Source: Verrucomicrobiota bacterium | Lineage (GTDB): Bacteria > Verrucomicrobiota > Verrucomicrobiia > Opitutales > Opitutaceae | NCBI GenBank assembly: GCA_014584295.1 | Contig: JACTNC010000010.1 | Location: 1 to 50,956, forward strand | Length of the DNA stretch: 50,956 nt | Direction: 5' to 3' | Shown: one piece after another, positions 34,904 through 44,360 of the stretch | How the letters are laid out: every line of letters begins with the position of its first letter | How positions within the stretch are numbered: the stretch's first letter is position 1 | Notes under the pieces: generated by a model | What the model saw: only the letters and a program-made list of their open reading frames with translations | Database searches by the model: none | What the model was told of the DNA's origin: nothing | Translations under genes and position numbers: made by a program

Positions 34904-36555
34904 TGCGCACCGCCCTTTGGCTTCCCGAAATCAACGGTGGGAGCAACCGGCTTGCCAGCAAAGGGTGGCCACACATAGCGCCCCGTCTTCACCTCGGGCC
35001 CACGATCCTCATTGATGGCGGCCTCCCCGGCGTCTGGAAAAACGATCTGCCAGCTGCGCATCTGCCGATCGATCAACTGGCGCATCCGCTCTCCCGTGCT
35101 GTCATTGCGGGCACGTACCTGTGCCTCAGGTGTCCACGCGAAACACGCTCCGCCATACAGCGTCACCAGTCGCCCGGCCAAGTCATTGCTCTCCCACATG
35201 CACAGCGTCACTCCCTCGACATTCGGATAGGCCTTTCCCTGCATGCACCAGATCCGTGTGCCTTCATAATTGCCGCTGAAGGCATACGAGTTTGCGCCGG
35301 TTCCCATCATCAAGGGCGTTTTTCCGGCCCCTCCATACTTTTTCAACGTCTCCAGAATCGAAGGCTCATCCGCACCGAGATAGCGCCATGGCTCAATCAC
35401 CACTTTGGTCTCAAGTTCCGGTGGCAGGGGGCGCCCTCCATGATCCGCCCAGAGATGCATCCTTATCTTCCGCCCATGTCGCTCCGCCACGCGCATCAGA
35501 ATCTCATGGATCCGGCTGACCATGGTCGTAGGGGTATGCCCTCGATCCTCCTCGCCAGGAAGGACCGCCCAAAGCGCTTCATCAAGGCCCACATGCACCG
35601 CCGCTTCACGTTCGAGGCACGGGACAATTTCATCGTAGAGCTTTTCCAGGAAAGCATAGGTTTCCTCTCCAATGCCAAATGAGGCGCCTGCATAGGCACC
35701 TTCAGCGCCACGCAACTTGGGAAAATGATAGACCAGGCTAGCAACATGCCCCCACGACTCGAGTTCCGGCATGACGGAGATATGATGATGGCGCGCATAG
35801 GCCACCAGTTCCTTGAGATCCCCAGCGTCGAGGCTGAACGGATTCTCATGCCCCATCGGCAGTTTTTCAAATTTGAAGCCGCAGAGTTGGTCGTCGTACA
35901 GGTGGAGATGCAGCGTGTTCAGTTTCATCTGTGCCATCAGCCGCACCAGTCGTTTCAGAAGCGGCATGCTGAATGTCGCGCGTCCGAGATCCGCCATGAA
36001 TGCACGCACCTTGTAGGTCGGGTAGTCCTCAATGCTCAAATGCGGAACCAAAAACCTGCCCCATCCTTCTGCCGGGAAATCCGAGTAATGGAAAAAATCG
36101 TCGCCAAATCGTGCATACGCGAGCAGTTGATACACCGTCTGCGCGCCGTAAAACATACCTGTATCGGTGCCGGCCCGCACCGTGATGCCTGAAGCGTCGG
36201 ATACCAGCCGATAGCCCTCCTTGTGGGTTACAGTCGGATCGCGTTCAAATCGCAGGCAATAGTCCGAACGGCCAGAAAAATCGCCTCGCACACCAATAAC
36301 CGTGAACAGCTTCTCCAGTGTCTCCACGGTTGCTGACTGACCCGGCTTCATTGCATCAAGACCACTGACAGAAATGTGCGCTGGCAGCCGCGTTGCTCCC
36401 TGGGCATAAGTCACTTTCTGAGGGACGGGTGCCAGGGGAATACGATTCCGTAGTTCCACCGGCTTGGCGGCGCAGGCAAGAGGCAGCACAAGGGCGAGGA
36501 TCGTCCACATCAGTCGGGAAATTAGGGGACCGAGAAGTTTGGCGGATGATTTCAT
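34900..36555 (-). CDS. Glycoside hydrolase family 20 beta-N-acetylhexosaminidase
   Basis: A 551-residue exo-enzyme that releases terminal GlcNAc or GalNAc. A signal peptide is present (MWTILALVLPLACAA); the Cys at 28 sits in a poor lipobox. Residues 37-170 are the small GH20b domain and 175-500 the catalytic barrel, starting at MADLGRATF. The catalytic Asp-Glu pair is in VHVGLDEALW (Asp325, Glu326); most GH20 enzymes have H-x-G-G-D-E, so Leu at 324 is a variation. LHLHLYDDQ is the second substrate segment. It probably acts on oligosaccharides made by the adjoining lyase. Confidence 0.9.
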   Translation of the reverse strand: MKSSAKLLGPLISRLMWTILALVLPLACAAKPVELRNRIPLAPVPQKVTYAQGATRLPAHISVSGLDAMKPGQSATVETLEKLFTVIGVRGDFSGRSDYCLRFERDPTVTHKEGYRLVSDASGITVRAGTDTGMFYGAQTVYQLLAYARFGDDFFHYSDFPAEGWGRFLVPHLSIEDYPTYKVRAFMADLGRATFSMPLLKRLVRLMAQMKLNTLHLHLYDDQLCGFKFEKLPMGHENPFSLDAGDLKELVAYARHHHISVMPELESWGHVASLVYHFPKLRGAEGAYAGASFGIGEETYAFLEKLYDEIVPCLEREAAVHVGLDEALWAVLPGEEDRGHTPTTMVSRIHEILMRVAERHGRKIRMHLWADHGGRPLPPELETKVVIEPWRYLGADEPSILETLKKYGGAGKTPLMMGTGANSYAFSGNYEGTRIWCMQGKAYPNVEGVTLCMWESNDLAGRLVTLYGGACFAWTPEAQVRARNDSTGERMRQLIDRQMRSWQIVFPDAGEAAINEDRGPEVKTGRYVWPPFAGKPVAPTVDFGKPKGGAQ

Positions 36556-36588
36556 GGGGGATGCGAAAGTGACTGTTCGTGACGGATA

Positions 36589-37848
36589 TCAATCGGGGAT
36601 ATCTCGAATGACTCCAAGGTTCCTGATCAGGGCGCAGACGAGCACGAATGCGGTCAGTGGCAGAATGGCGACCACCATGAACACCGGTACAAACGAGATC
36701 TTTTCGACCGTCCATCCGATCGCGATCGTGGTGCCGGCACCCACAAGTGCACCCAGCGCGCCTCCAAAGCCTGAAACGGAGCCGACCGCTCGTTTGGGAA
36801 ACACTTCCGCGGGCAGGGTCATGTTCGCCCAGGCGGCATGGCAGAACATCGCCACGCTGATCGCCGTGATTGCCGTCGCGGCATTCGGCACCGAGGTGAC
36901 TGCCAGGCAACACGCGGGAATAATGATGGAAGCCGTCGCCATCACGGTCTTCCTGGCGCGGTTGAGTGTCCAATTGCGCCGTATCAGCTGGCGGGGCACC
37001 ATGCCGCCGGCGAGGTTTCCAAACGCCAAAGCGACAAACGGAATCCAGCTGTACTTGCCGATGGCGGCCAGATCAAAGCCTCTCTCCTGTTGCAAAAAGA
37101 GTGGTGTCCAAAAAATGAAGAAGTATGAGATGGGATCCGTCAGCGCCCGTGCCAGGACGCACCCCCATGTCTCCTTCATCCGCAGCAAGCGGCCGACCGA
37201 TGGGGGTGACTGGAAGTCATTCTCCTTGTCATCCGCCTTGATCCACGCGAGTTCCTGCGAAGTGAGTCTCGGATGCTCTTCCGGGCGCCGGTAAAAGAGA
37301 AGCCAGCCCACCACCCAAACCAACCCAAGTGCGCCACCAAACAGGAACGCTGATCTCCAGCCCCAGGTGAGCGCGATCCATGATATCAGCGGCGCCGCCA
37401 CGGCTGCACCGATGGCAGAGCCTGAATTGAAAATCCCCACTGCCAGCGCCCGTTCACGAACCGGAAACCACTCGGAGCATGCTTTGATGCCCGCCGGAAA
37501 GTTTGCAGGCTCCGTTGCTCCCAGGAGAAACCGGAAGATCGTGAAATGCATGGCGGAGTGCGCAAGAGCATGGAGGGCACTGGCAACGGACCACGCTGAA
37601 ACAAAGACCGTGAACGAGTGCCTCGTTCCAAGCTTGTCAACCAACCTGCCGCTCACTGCGTACATGATCATGTAGCTGACAAGGAACGCCGACGTGATGT
37701 AGGAATACTCGACGGTGGAGATATTCAACTCGCTCTTGATTGTTCCCGCCAGCACCGACAGGGACTGCCGATCCAGATAGTTCAATCCCGTCGCAAGGCA
37801 TAAAATTCCTGCAACATACCAGCGGAGGCCCGTCAGTTTTGTTTTCAT
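36589..37848 (-). CDS. MFS transporter, ACS-like sugar permease
   Basis: A 419-residue inner-membrane transporter with 12 helices. The N-terminus (LRWYVAGILCLATGLNYLDRQSLSV in part) and motif A-like VSGRLVDKLGTRHSFTV match the anion:cation symporter group that carries hexuronates and acidic sugars. GATEPANFPAGIKACSEWFP is the family motif in helix 4-5. Located between GH20 and nagB, it most likely imports a GlcNAc- or uronate-containing product (inference). It is not the FGHS type, so it is not a clear NagP orthologue. Gaps to neighbours are 33 and 57 bases. Confidence 0.87.
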   Translation of the reverse strand: MKTKLTGLRWYVAGILCLATGLNYLDRQSLSVLAGTIKSELNISTVEYSYITSAFLVSYMIMYAVSGRLVDKLGTRHSFTVFVSAWSVASALHALAHSAMHFTIFRFLLGATEPANFPAGIKACSEWFPVRERALAVGIFNSGSAIGAAVAAPLISWIALTWGWRSAFLFGGALGLVWVVGWLLFYRRPEEHPRLTSQELAWIKADDKENDFQSPPSVGRLLRMKETWGCVLARALTDPISYFFIFWTPLFLQQERGFDLAAIGKYSWIPFVALAFGNLAGGMVPRQLIRRNWTLNRARKTVMATASIIIPACCLAVTSVPNAATAITAISVAMFCHAAWANMTLPAEVFPKRAVGSVSGFGGALGALVGAGTTIAIGWTVEKISFVPVFMVVAILPLTAFVLVCALIRNLGVIRDIPD

Positions 37849-37905
37849 TGTTGAGAGCGGGAGGCGGGCGAATTTTCGGAACAGATTGCTTCGGTCCGAG
37901 GCACG

Positions 37906-38697
37906 TCAGGGAAAGGTTTTTGAAGCTGCGTCCCTATCGAGATACAAGGTCGCATTGGGATGAGTACGCAGGATCGACGCAGGACATGCCGTGGTAAGGG
38001 GCCCGCGCAACGCATCACGGATCGCAGCAGCCTTGCGCAAGCCATGCACGTGGATGCTCAATCGGCGCGCCTGCCGGAAATTGGGAATGGTCAGGGTAAT
38101 CGCACGCCTGGGGACATCACCGATATTCGAAAAGCAGCCGTCATTGACCTGCTGCTGGCGGCACGCCTCATCGAGTTCCACAACCTTCACCCATTCCGGG
38201 TCGTCAAAATCGGCAACCGGGGGATCGTTGAACGCAATATGTCCATTTTCTCCCACCCCCATGCAGACGAGATCAATGGGGGCTGCTCGTAGCAGTTCCC
38301 CATAACGCGCGCAGGCAGCCCTACAGTCGACATCGTCGGCCTCAAGGGGAAAGAAACGTCCAATATGCACACGGGAAAGGAAATGGGATTTGAGGTAGGA
38401 TCGAAAGCTCTGGGGATGATCTGCCTTAAGGCCAATGTAGTCATCCATGTGAAACGCCGTTACCTTTCTCCAGTCTACTGCCGTGCCACAAATTTCTGGC
38501 TGCACGAGCGTGGCTAGAAACGCATCCTGGGAAGGAGCACAGGCAAAAATGACACGGGCTGCGCCCTGGCGGTCTATCACATCGTGCAAATAGGAAGCAG
38601 CCGCTCGCGCCGCAGCCTGTCCTAGGGCCAGGGCTGTCGGGTGCACCTCAACGGATAGGCTTTCAACCGAAAAACGCTGTTCAGGCTGTGCAATCAT
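37906..38697 (-). CDS. nagB: Glucosamine-6-phosphate deaminase
   Basis: A 263-residue enzyme converting GlcN-6-P to fructose-6-P and ammonia. FHMDDYIGL (positions 83-90) is the DEY-type motif with its catalytic Asp. GVGENGHIAFNDP (148-159) is the PROSITE-type NagB signature with the ring-opening His153; the position equal to E. coli Asp141 is Asn and Glu148 is Asp, a variant seen in other NagB-like proteins. ATG 38697 is chosen; the longer open frame to 38874 overlaps the next gene and lacks family features. It sits between the MFS permease and the NagX-like gene. Confidence 0.88.
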   Translation of the reverse strand: MIAQPEQRFSVESLSVEVHPTALALGQAAARAAASYLHDVIDRQGAARVIFACAPSQDAFLATLVQPEICGTAVDWRKVTAFHMDDYIGLKADHPQSFRSYLKSHFLSRVHIGRFFPLEADDVDCRAACARYGELLRAAPIDLVCMGVGENGHIAFNDPPVADFDDPEWVKVVELDEACRQQQVNDGCFSNIGDVPRRAITLTIPNFRQARRLSIHVHGLRKAAAIRDALRGPLTTACPASILRTHPNATLYLDRDAASKTFP

Positions 38698-38734
38698 GAA
38701 ATGGGTAAGGTTGCCGAACCAGGCGCGCTGCGGA

Positions 38735-39961
38735 TCAAACCCGCAGGAATATCCGGCGATTATAGAGGAAGCGTACCAGTGCCAGTGCGAGCGCAAGTCC
38801 GACAAGAGCCTGAAGCAACGCACCCGCTCCTCTCGCGAAGTGGGTGTCCAGATACGCCCGGATATCTGCTCCAATCAGCCGCTCACTGATCCTTTCGAAG
38901 CGTATGAGCTCATAGCCCAGATAGATCGTAATCGAATTCGTGCCGAGCCAGAGAAAGGGAGCACACCATTGGTCAATCCTCCAGACGTCGACCACCAGAT
39001 AGAATCCCGCAAGCATGAGCGCGGAGATGCCGCTGGTGACCAGGCAGAATGAGGATGTCCAAAGCTTTTTCACCACCGGGAACTGAAGGCTCCACAACAA
39101 CCCCAGCGCGATGGCAACGACACCTGCCACGGCCAGCCACGCTGCCTTGCGCTTTGGCAAAATGTCCTCCCGGCGCAACCAAAGCGCCGCCAGAATCCCT
39201 GCCAGGCAGATCACTGTGGCACCCAGCGGGCTCAAGACTCCCTGCGATTCGTAATAAACATTGACCTTCTTTCCGGGAAGGTAGCGAAAATCGACAAAAT
39301 TGCTGAAATTATAGCCCGCATCGTACACTCCAGTCTGCCTTTCCGGCACGAGCGCCAGGATGGCGGCCGGATCCCGCGAGCCCGCCTGCGTCGCCAGGCG
39401 CTCGACGTTCGCACGGTCGAGCACCACATCCGGAAATGGGGCAAATGTGAGCAAAGCCCAATAGGCGAGCAGCAAACCTGCTCCCATTCCCGCAATCCTT
39501 CGCCAATTCGCTCCGATATACAGATACATGATGGCGGCAATGACGTAGCAGGCAGCGATCATCTGCAGCACGCCGGAAAGTCGCACGTCCGGCCACTTCG
39601 CCGCGAGACCGCCATGATAGACGAAACCAAACAGGAAGAGCATGAGTCCGCGACGCAGGATCCGGCGCACCGTCACTGCGCGCGATTGTTCACCGCGGTG
39701 CTTGTCGATAGAAAAGACAATTGAAAAGCCGACCAGGAAAAGAAACAGGGGGTAGATGACGTCGTAAAAATGCAGCCCCTCCCAATCCTTGTGCGTGAGT
39801 TGCTGGGTGATGAAGCCGGTCACCACATTCTGGTCCATCTTTCCGAGCGCACGGGCGATGCCCGCCCCACCAATGATCCAGAACATGTCGAAACCACGCA
39901 GGACATCGACCGACTTGAATCGTGGACTGGAAACAGGCTGAGGTACGTCCGGAAGGGCCAT
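38735..39961 (-). CDS. nagX: NagX/HGSNAT-like membrane acetyltransferase (DUF5009)
   Basis: A 408-residue membrane protein with about ten hydrophobic segments. The start (RFKSVDVLRGFDMFWIIGGAG) and HFYDVIYPLFLFLVGFSIVF match DUF5009, related to human heparan-alpha-glucosaminide N-acetyltransferase and bacterial NagX. The human enzyme acetylates terminal glucosamine during heparan breakdown; NagX proteins belong to GlcNAc regulons in Gammaproteobacteria (established knowledge). Here it lies between nagB and the TonB receptor, with only 19 bases to the latter. N-acetylation of de-N-sulfated glucosamine is an attractive but unproven role. Confidence 0.83.
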   Translation of the reverse strand: MALPDVPQPVSSPRFKSVDVLRGFDMFWIIGGAGIARALGKMDQNVVTGFITQQLTHKDWEGLHFYDVIYPLFLFLVGFSIVFSIDKHRGEQSRAVTVRRILRRGLMLFLFGFVYHGGLAAKWPDVRLSGVLQMIAACYVIAAIMYLYIGANWRRIAGMGAGLLLAYWALLTFAPFPDVVLDRANVERLATQAGSRDPAAILALVPERQTGVYDAGYNFSNFVDFRYLPGKKVNVYYESQGVLSPLGATVICLAGILAALWLRREDILPKRKAAWLAVAGVVAIALGLLWSLQFPVVKKLWTSSFCLVTSGISALMLAGFYLVVDVWRIDQWCAPFLWLGTNSITIYLGYELIRFERISERLIGADIRAYLDTHFARGAGALLQALVGLALALALVRFLYNRRIFLRV

Positions 39962-39980
39962 GATCAGTTAAATGTGTCGA

Positions 39981-42900
39981 TCAGAACCGCCCCCTCACCC
40001 CAAACGTCCACTGGGCACCGTAGTCCTCGTCACGGAAGCCCCAGGCATACTTTGGCGTCGCAGGGCCATAGCGTTGAAATATCAGATTGTCCTTGGTCAG
40101 GTTGCGGACCGCGGCAAAAAAGCCGAGCCATGGGCGGAAGGCATAGGTGATGTCCGCATCGATTTGATCGCGGGGTGCGGTCCATTCATAGGTGTTCGCA
40201 CCAATGCCTGTTCCCGCTTGTAGCGAACCCCGCTGCCGACCACGGTAATTCCATTTCAGATTCATGGAAAGCTTCTTGATCGTGTACGCAATTCCGGCGT
40301 TCATCTGACGCCGCGTGAAATTCGTGAAATCGGCGGTGTTTGCCCCGACAAGGTGAAGGGATGTAACGTTGGCAAACACCGAAAGTCCATTCAACGGCCC
40401 CGGCAGGAACCCGAGCTTCTGGCTGTAGTTGACATCGACACCGGTGACACGCGCATTGCCGACATTCATCATCGTGATGATGTCGTAGCCGAGAAAACTC
40501 ACCGGATCCAGACCGTAGCTTTCCAGAACCTCTGCCGTTCCTTCCGTGGTCAGCCGTCCGAAGAAATTGGTGAAATCCTTGCGGAACACCCCAACTGAAA
40601 CCACGCCCTGGGGCTTCAGATAGTACTCCACCGCAAGATCGAACGAATTGGCCAGCCAGGGCTTGAGTGCCGTGTTGTTGATCGTGATGGTGCCATTCGG
40701 GTTTGAGGTTGTCGGTTCAACCACCCGGGATCCAGGAACGATAAAATTGAAATTCGGCCGACCAAGGGTTCGGGCATAGCCGGCGCGAAAGATGAGGTTC
40801 TCACCGATATTATACGTGGCATTGAGGCTCGGATGCATCGTGCCGTAATCCTTGCTGACGTGTGTTCCCCGGTCCTTGTAAATGAGACGCGCCTGCTCCA
40901 GGGGATCCGTCGTGATCAGCACCCGGCTGCCTCCTTGCATGACAAAACTTCCATCAGGATTCCTGCGATATATGGCCGTCGGATCGGAAAGCACCCCCTC
41001 ACCACTGTCCTCGGTCTTCTCGTATCGCGCACCGGCCACAAGCCATAGACGGTTCGACAGAAGACGCGTGTCTGCCCGCAGGTAGAGTGAACTCACTCGC
41101 TCGACGATCAGCTGCGAGTTGTTGGCCTCCGTTGCGATGGAACCGCTCGCGCCAGTCTGGTTCAGGGAGAAATAATTCGGCTTGCTGACAAACAGATCAT
41201 GCAACGCGTAGACATCCGGCCATTGCACAACCGGGAGGCCATAGGGCGCCTTTGTATTCAGCCACGCCTTGTCCACATAGGCGCCCGCAGTGTCATCGGC
41301 CGAGTTGGCGACGCCATCAGGGCCAACAAACGTCCAGGTACGTTGCGGATAGCGGATATCGCGTCGGTTCTCCCGTACGTCAAAGCCGGCTTTGAGTGTA
41401 ATCGGCACCTTTCCCTCGAAACTCCTCGTGACGTTTGCCCGAGCGCTACGGATGGTATCAACAGAGTCGTTCTGACTCGAACGCGCGGTCCTTATCCTGT
41501 AGTTGGCCAGTGAAAACGGAGCTCCACTATTGGTGACGGTGCCGGGGCGAACGGCATTGATTTCGTCGAACCGGATCGTCTGCGAGGCCTGCGTGAGCTG
41601 GATGTTCTCCCAGAAGCCGTCACCTATGTCGCGGTAGTGATTCTCCGAGCGGGAATAGGCTGCTCCTGCCTCGATCTTCCAGACCCTGCCATTATGTCGC
41701 CATGTCAGGGTAGGCATCACGGTGTTTCCGTACTTGTGACGGTAATTCGTACCAATCGTATTCGAGCCGACGTTCGTGCGACTCTGTGTGAAGGTCGGGC
41801 CCCAAGTCGGGGTGCTGCCCACATCCCATTGAATGTTCGAGCCTCCGAAATTCGCATCGTAGTCGTTGTACTGGATACCAAACGAAAGCACATCCTCCGG
41901 CGCAAATCGCCAGTCGATCGTGGATCCAATGGAATAGCGGCGGGTAAATTTTGGAGCGTCCTGCACCAGCCAGCGCGCAAGATAGGGATTGTCCGGGGGG
42001 ACGTTCGCCACGGACAATCCGGAGCTGGCCCACTGCCTCTGAGACCGGAACTGCGGATTGAATTGCTCGGAGAACAGACCATTGATGGCGAAGCCGAAAT
42101 TCTTGTTTACCGGGCGAATGTACGTGAAATCCATGCCGGGCGTAACCTTGCGCGTCGGCTCGCGCTTGGGGCCGGGGGTTTTCTTCAGCGAAAACTCGAC
42201 GCTGTTCACACTCGTATAGGCGCGGTAGTTGAATACTGGACGCGACCTCTCGAACGCGCTCCGGCTCACGAGATTGATCGCACCACCAAGGGCATCCGCG
42301 GGAGTGTCAGGCGTGGGTACTTTGGTGACCTCCACACGGGAAATGTTGTTGATGGAGACCTGCTCGAGCTCAAAGACGCGAGTGGCCGAGGACGACGCCG
42401 CGCTCGCCATCCGGTTGCCGTCAACCGACACCGGTGTGGTGCTGGAAGGCAGACCTCTGATCGAAATCGTCCGGGCATCCGCCGCATTGTAGTCGACGGT
42501 CACGCCTGGCAGCCACTTCGCGAATTCACCCACATTTCCTTCCGTCACCGCACCAAACTCGTCTGTAGAGACGACATTCTTCAAATTTGGGGAATACCGC
42601 TGCTCATTGATGGCAATTGTCCGAGGATCGATTTCCCGGGTATCGGTTACGGTGAACTGTTCAAGAGTCACAACATCTCCCGACGCACCGGCGCCAAATA
42701 CGACATCGCGCCGGACCACCTCGTCAGGCTTCACATCGACTACGAACGACTGCGCAGGCAACCCGGTATAGAGGACACGGACAGTGGTCATGCCTGCCGG
42801 CACGTTTGAAACGCGGTACTCACCGTAGTTGTTGGTAAGAACCTCGGGCTGTCCCGGGACGAGCACCCGGGCGTTCATGATATAGTCACCGGTCGCCGTG

Positions 42901-43037
42901 TTCAACACACGACCCTCAATGGTGCCGTCGCCCGGAGCAGCGAAAGCCAGCGTGGACAAGACAAGGCCGCATAGGACCAAGTGACGGATCGATCGGACAA
43001 GACGCAGGGCAAACTTCCTTGCAATGTTGGTGTTCAT
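39981..43037 (-). CDS. TonB-dependent outer-membrane receptor with carboxypeptidase-like N-terminal domain
   Basis: A 1018-residue receptor. After the signal peptide (LVLCGLVLSTLAFAA) comes a CarboxypepD_reg-like beta-sandwich (GTIEGRVLNTATGDYIMNA, NNYGEYRVSNVPAG). The plug domain begins with a TonB-box-like segment EQFTVTDTREI and includes ISIRGLPSSTTPVSVDGNRM. A large beta-barrel ends in TFGVRGRF, with the terminal Phe needed for insertion by BAM. ATG 43037 is taken as the start because it opens a standard signal peptide. No SusD gene follows, so it works in the carbohydrate-utilisation manner of Xanthomonas and Caulobacter, energised by TonB. Likely ligand: chitin- or glycosaminoglycan-derived oligosaccharides (inference). 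Confidence 0.92.
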   Translation of the reverse strand: MNTNIARKFALRLVRSIRHLVLCGLVLSTLAFAAPGDGTIEGRVLNTATGDYIMNARVLVPGQPEVLTNNYGEYRVSNVPAGMTTVRVLYTGLPAQSFVVDVKPDEVVRRDVVFGAGASGDVVTLEQFTVTDTREIDPRTIAINEQRYSPNLKNVVSTDEFGAVTEGNVGEFAKWLPGVTVDYNAADARTISIRGLPSSTTPVSVDGNRMASAASSSATRVFELEQVSINNISRVEVTKVPTPDTPADALGGAINLVSRSAFERSRPVFNYRAYTSVNSVEFSLKKTPGPKREPTRKVTPGMDFTYIRPVNKNFGFAINGLFSEQFNPQFRSQRQWASSGLSVANVPPDNPYLARWLVQDAPKFTRRYSIGSTIDWRFAPEDVLSFGIQYNDYDANFGGSNIQWDVGSTPTWGPTFTQSRTNVGSNTIGTNYRHKYGNTVMPTLTWRHNGRVWKIEAGAAYSRSENHYRDIGDGFWENIQLTQASQTIRFDEINAVRPGTVTNSGAPFSLANYRIRTARSSQNDSVDTIRSARANVTRSFEGKVPITLKAGFDVRENRRDIRYPQRTWTFVGPDGVANSADDTAGAYVDKAWLNTKAPYGLPVVQWPDVYALHDLFVSKPNYFSLNQTGASGSIATEANNSQLIVERVSSLYLRADTRLLSNRLWLVAGARYEKTEDSGEGVLSDPTAIYRRNPDGSFVMQGGSRVLITTDPLEQARLIYKDRGTHVSKDYGTMHPSLNATYNIGENLIFRAGYARTLGRPNFNFIVPGSRVVEPTTSNPNGTITINNTALKPWLANSFDLAVEYYLKPQGVVSVGVFRKDFTNFFGRLTTEGTAEVLESYGLDPVSFLGYDIITMMNVGNARVTGVDVNYSQKLGFLPGPLNGLSVFANVTSLHLVGANTADFTNFTRRQMNAGIAYTIKKLSMNLKWNYRGRQRGSLQAGTGIGANTYEWTAPRDQIDADITYAFRPWLGFFAAVRNLTKDNLIFQRYGPATPKYAWGFRDEDYGAQWTFGVRGRF

Positions 43038-43164
43038 GCTATTCGGAGCGTTGGGGGGGGTGGGGAATCCGGGCACAGGCTTCAGGAAAAGGGAAAGCGT
43101 GGCCGGGTAGAGTGGATGCGAAGAAGGAATGGACGCCGACAGCATCAACGGCAAAGTCCACAAA

Positions 43165-43178
43165 GGTTGACGGTAACC
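43165..43178. promoter_or_regulatory. possible LacI-type operator
   Basis: GGTTGACGGTAACC is a 14-base partial palindrome (arms GGTT and AACC around a central CG). The central CG is common in LacI-family operators. It lies 128 bases before the receptor gene and 67 bases after the end of the LacI gene. Only 10 of 14 positions are symmetric, so support is moderate. Confidence 0.35.
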
Positions 43179-43244
43179 ATTCCTCTACAAGCGGAGTGTA
43201 ACGCCCATATCTGCGGGCAGCTTGTAAGCGTGACCTTAGTCAGC

Positions 43245-44285
43245 CTACCTGCGCGAGACCCGTACCGATGGGAGCGAATCGCCAGGGATCCAGCGGCTCT
43301 CGACCATCTCGATACGCGCCTGTGTGGGCAGTCCAAAATCGCGGTTCACAATCCTACCCGCAAGGAGCTCGACCAGCCAGGCACCCATGAGTTGTTGATT
43401 CTCCTCCATGCCGGCAAAACCCGTGCCGCGGACAATCTGGGAGATCACAGCCACACCGATCCTGCCCGGCACACTGAATCCCAACTGTTGAAGCGCCGCC
43501 TTGAATGGCTCGATCATCGAATAGTGATGATCAAAAATCACCGCATCCGGCCTGTGGCCTTGCAGCCATGCGCCAAGCTGATCCACGTCAACCTGATCGA
43601 TCCGAAGAATAGGGACTCTCTCGGTCGATGGCATCATCTCTTCGCACCAGCCGAGATAGGCACTCGCGTTAGCGTGCCGGTTCCGTTGATCCTCATAGAG
43701 TCCCAACACGAGCCCAGGACGCCGATAGCCGCGCATGTAGACGCGATCCAGTGCGTTCCATGTGTCCGAATATCCATCGCTGATCACGCGATGCATCGGC
43801 ACTCCAATGCTCAGGCCCTGCGTCACGACGGCAAATCCCTCGAGCTCCGATGGAAACCGGGCGCCGAACTCCGGGCTTCCAAAACAGAGCAATCCCTCGA
43901 TGCCCCTCGCCTCAAGAATCTCGCGGGCGCGCCGGAAAGACATGCCGGGAGCCTTCAGCCACAGGGGATCAAGCCGGTAGCCAAGTTCTTCCGCCCGCTT
44001 GGCCATTCCTCCAAACATTCTTGAGAGGTGCAAGGACTGCTCCCATGGCCGCTCCGTGTCATAGAGAGAGATGACCCCAAAACAGGCCTGGAATCTTCCT
44101 GCCTTGCTCTGGCTCACCTGCGTCATGAGCTCCCTGATCTTTGCATTGGGACGATACCCCATGCGCCGCGCGATCTTCCGAATGCGGGCCTTTACCTCCG
44201 GCGAGATCTTGGGACTATCCCGCAAAGCCATGGAGACGGCGGCGTGCGATACTCTCGCGATGCTGGCAATTCGTCGAACGCTCAT
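43245..44285 (-). CDS. LacI-family transcriptional regulator of the aminosugar locus
   Basis: A 346-residue repressor-type protein. Residues 1-60 are the HTH and hinge: VRRIASIARVSHAAVSMALRD, then SPEVKARIRKIARRMGYRPN. The rest is a periplasmic-binding-protein-like sensor domain (GLLCFGSPEF, PDAVIFDHHYS). ATG 44285 puts the HTH at the very N-terminus, as in the family; the longer reading to 44342 does not. It lies just upstream of, and in the same direction as, the TonB receptor and Nag genes. I infer it senses GlcN-6-P or a similar intermediate and controls them; in xanthomonads the LacI-type NagR plays this role. Confidence 0.88.
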   Translation of the reverse strand: MSVRRIASIARVSHAAVSMALRDSPKISPEVKARIRKIARRMGYRPNAKIRELMTQVSQSKAGRFQACFGVISLYDTERPWEQSLHLSRMFGGMAKRAEELGYRLDPLWLKAPGMSFRRAREILEARGIEGLLCFGSPEFGARFPSELEGFAVVTQGLSIGVPMHRVISDGYSDTWNALDRVYMRGYRRPGLVLGLYEDQRNRHANASAYLGWCEEMMPSTERVPILRIDQVDVDQLGAWLQGHRPDAVIFDHHYSMIEPFKAALQQLGFSVPGRIGVAVISQIVRGTGFAGMEENQQLMGAWLVELLAGRIVNRDFGLPTQARIEMVESRWIPGDSLPSVRVSRR

Positions 44286-44360
44286 GGGGTTGGGATAGTC
44301 TGCCCAAATGCCAACCGTGCCGACGAGCAGACCAGGCTGCAAGTCATGAGTTCATTCCGC

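Noticed and set aside
41637..42809. 390-codon open frame on the plus strand
   Set aside because: It is antisense to the TonB receptor barrel and plug; no start signal or domain.
42981..44024. 347-codon open frame on the plus strand
   Set aside because: It is antisense to lacI and the receptor start; lacI motifs are intact on the other strand.
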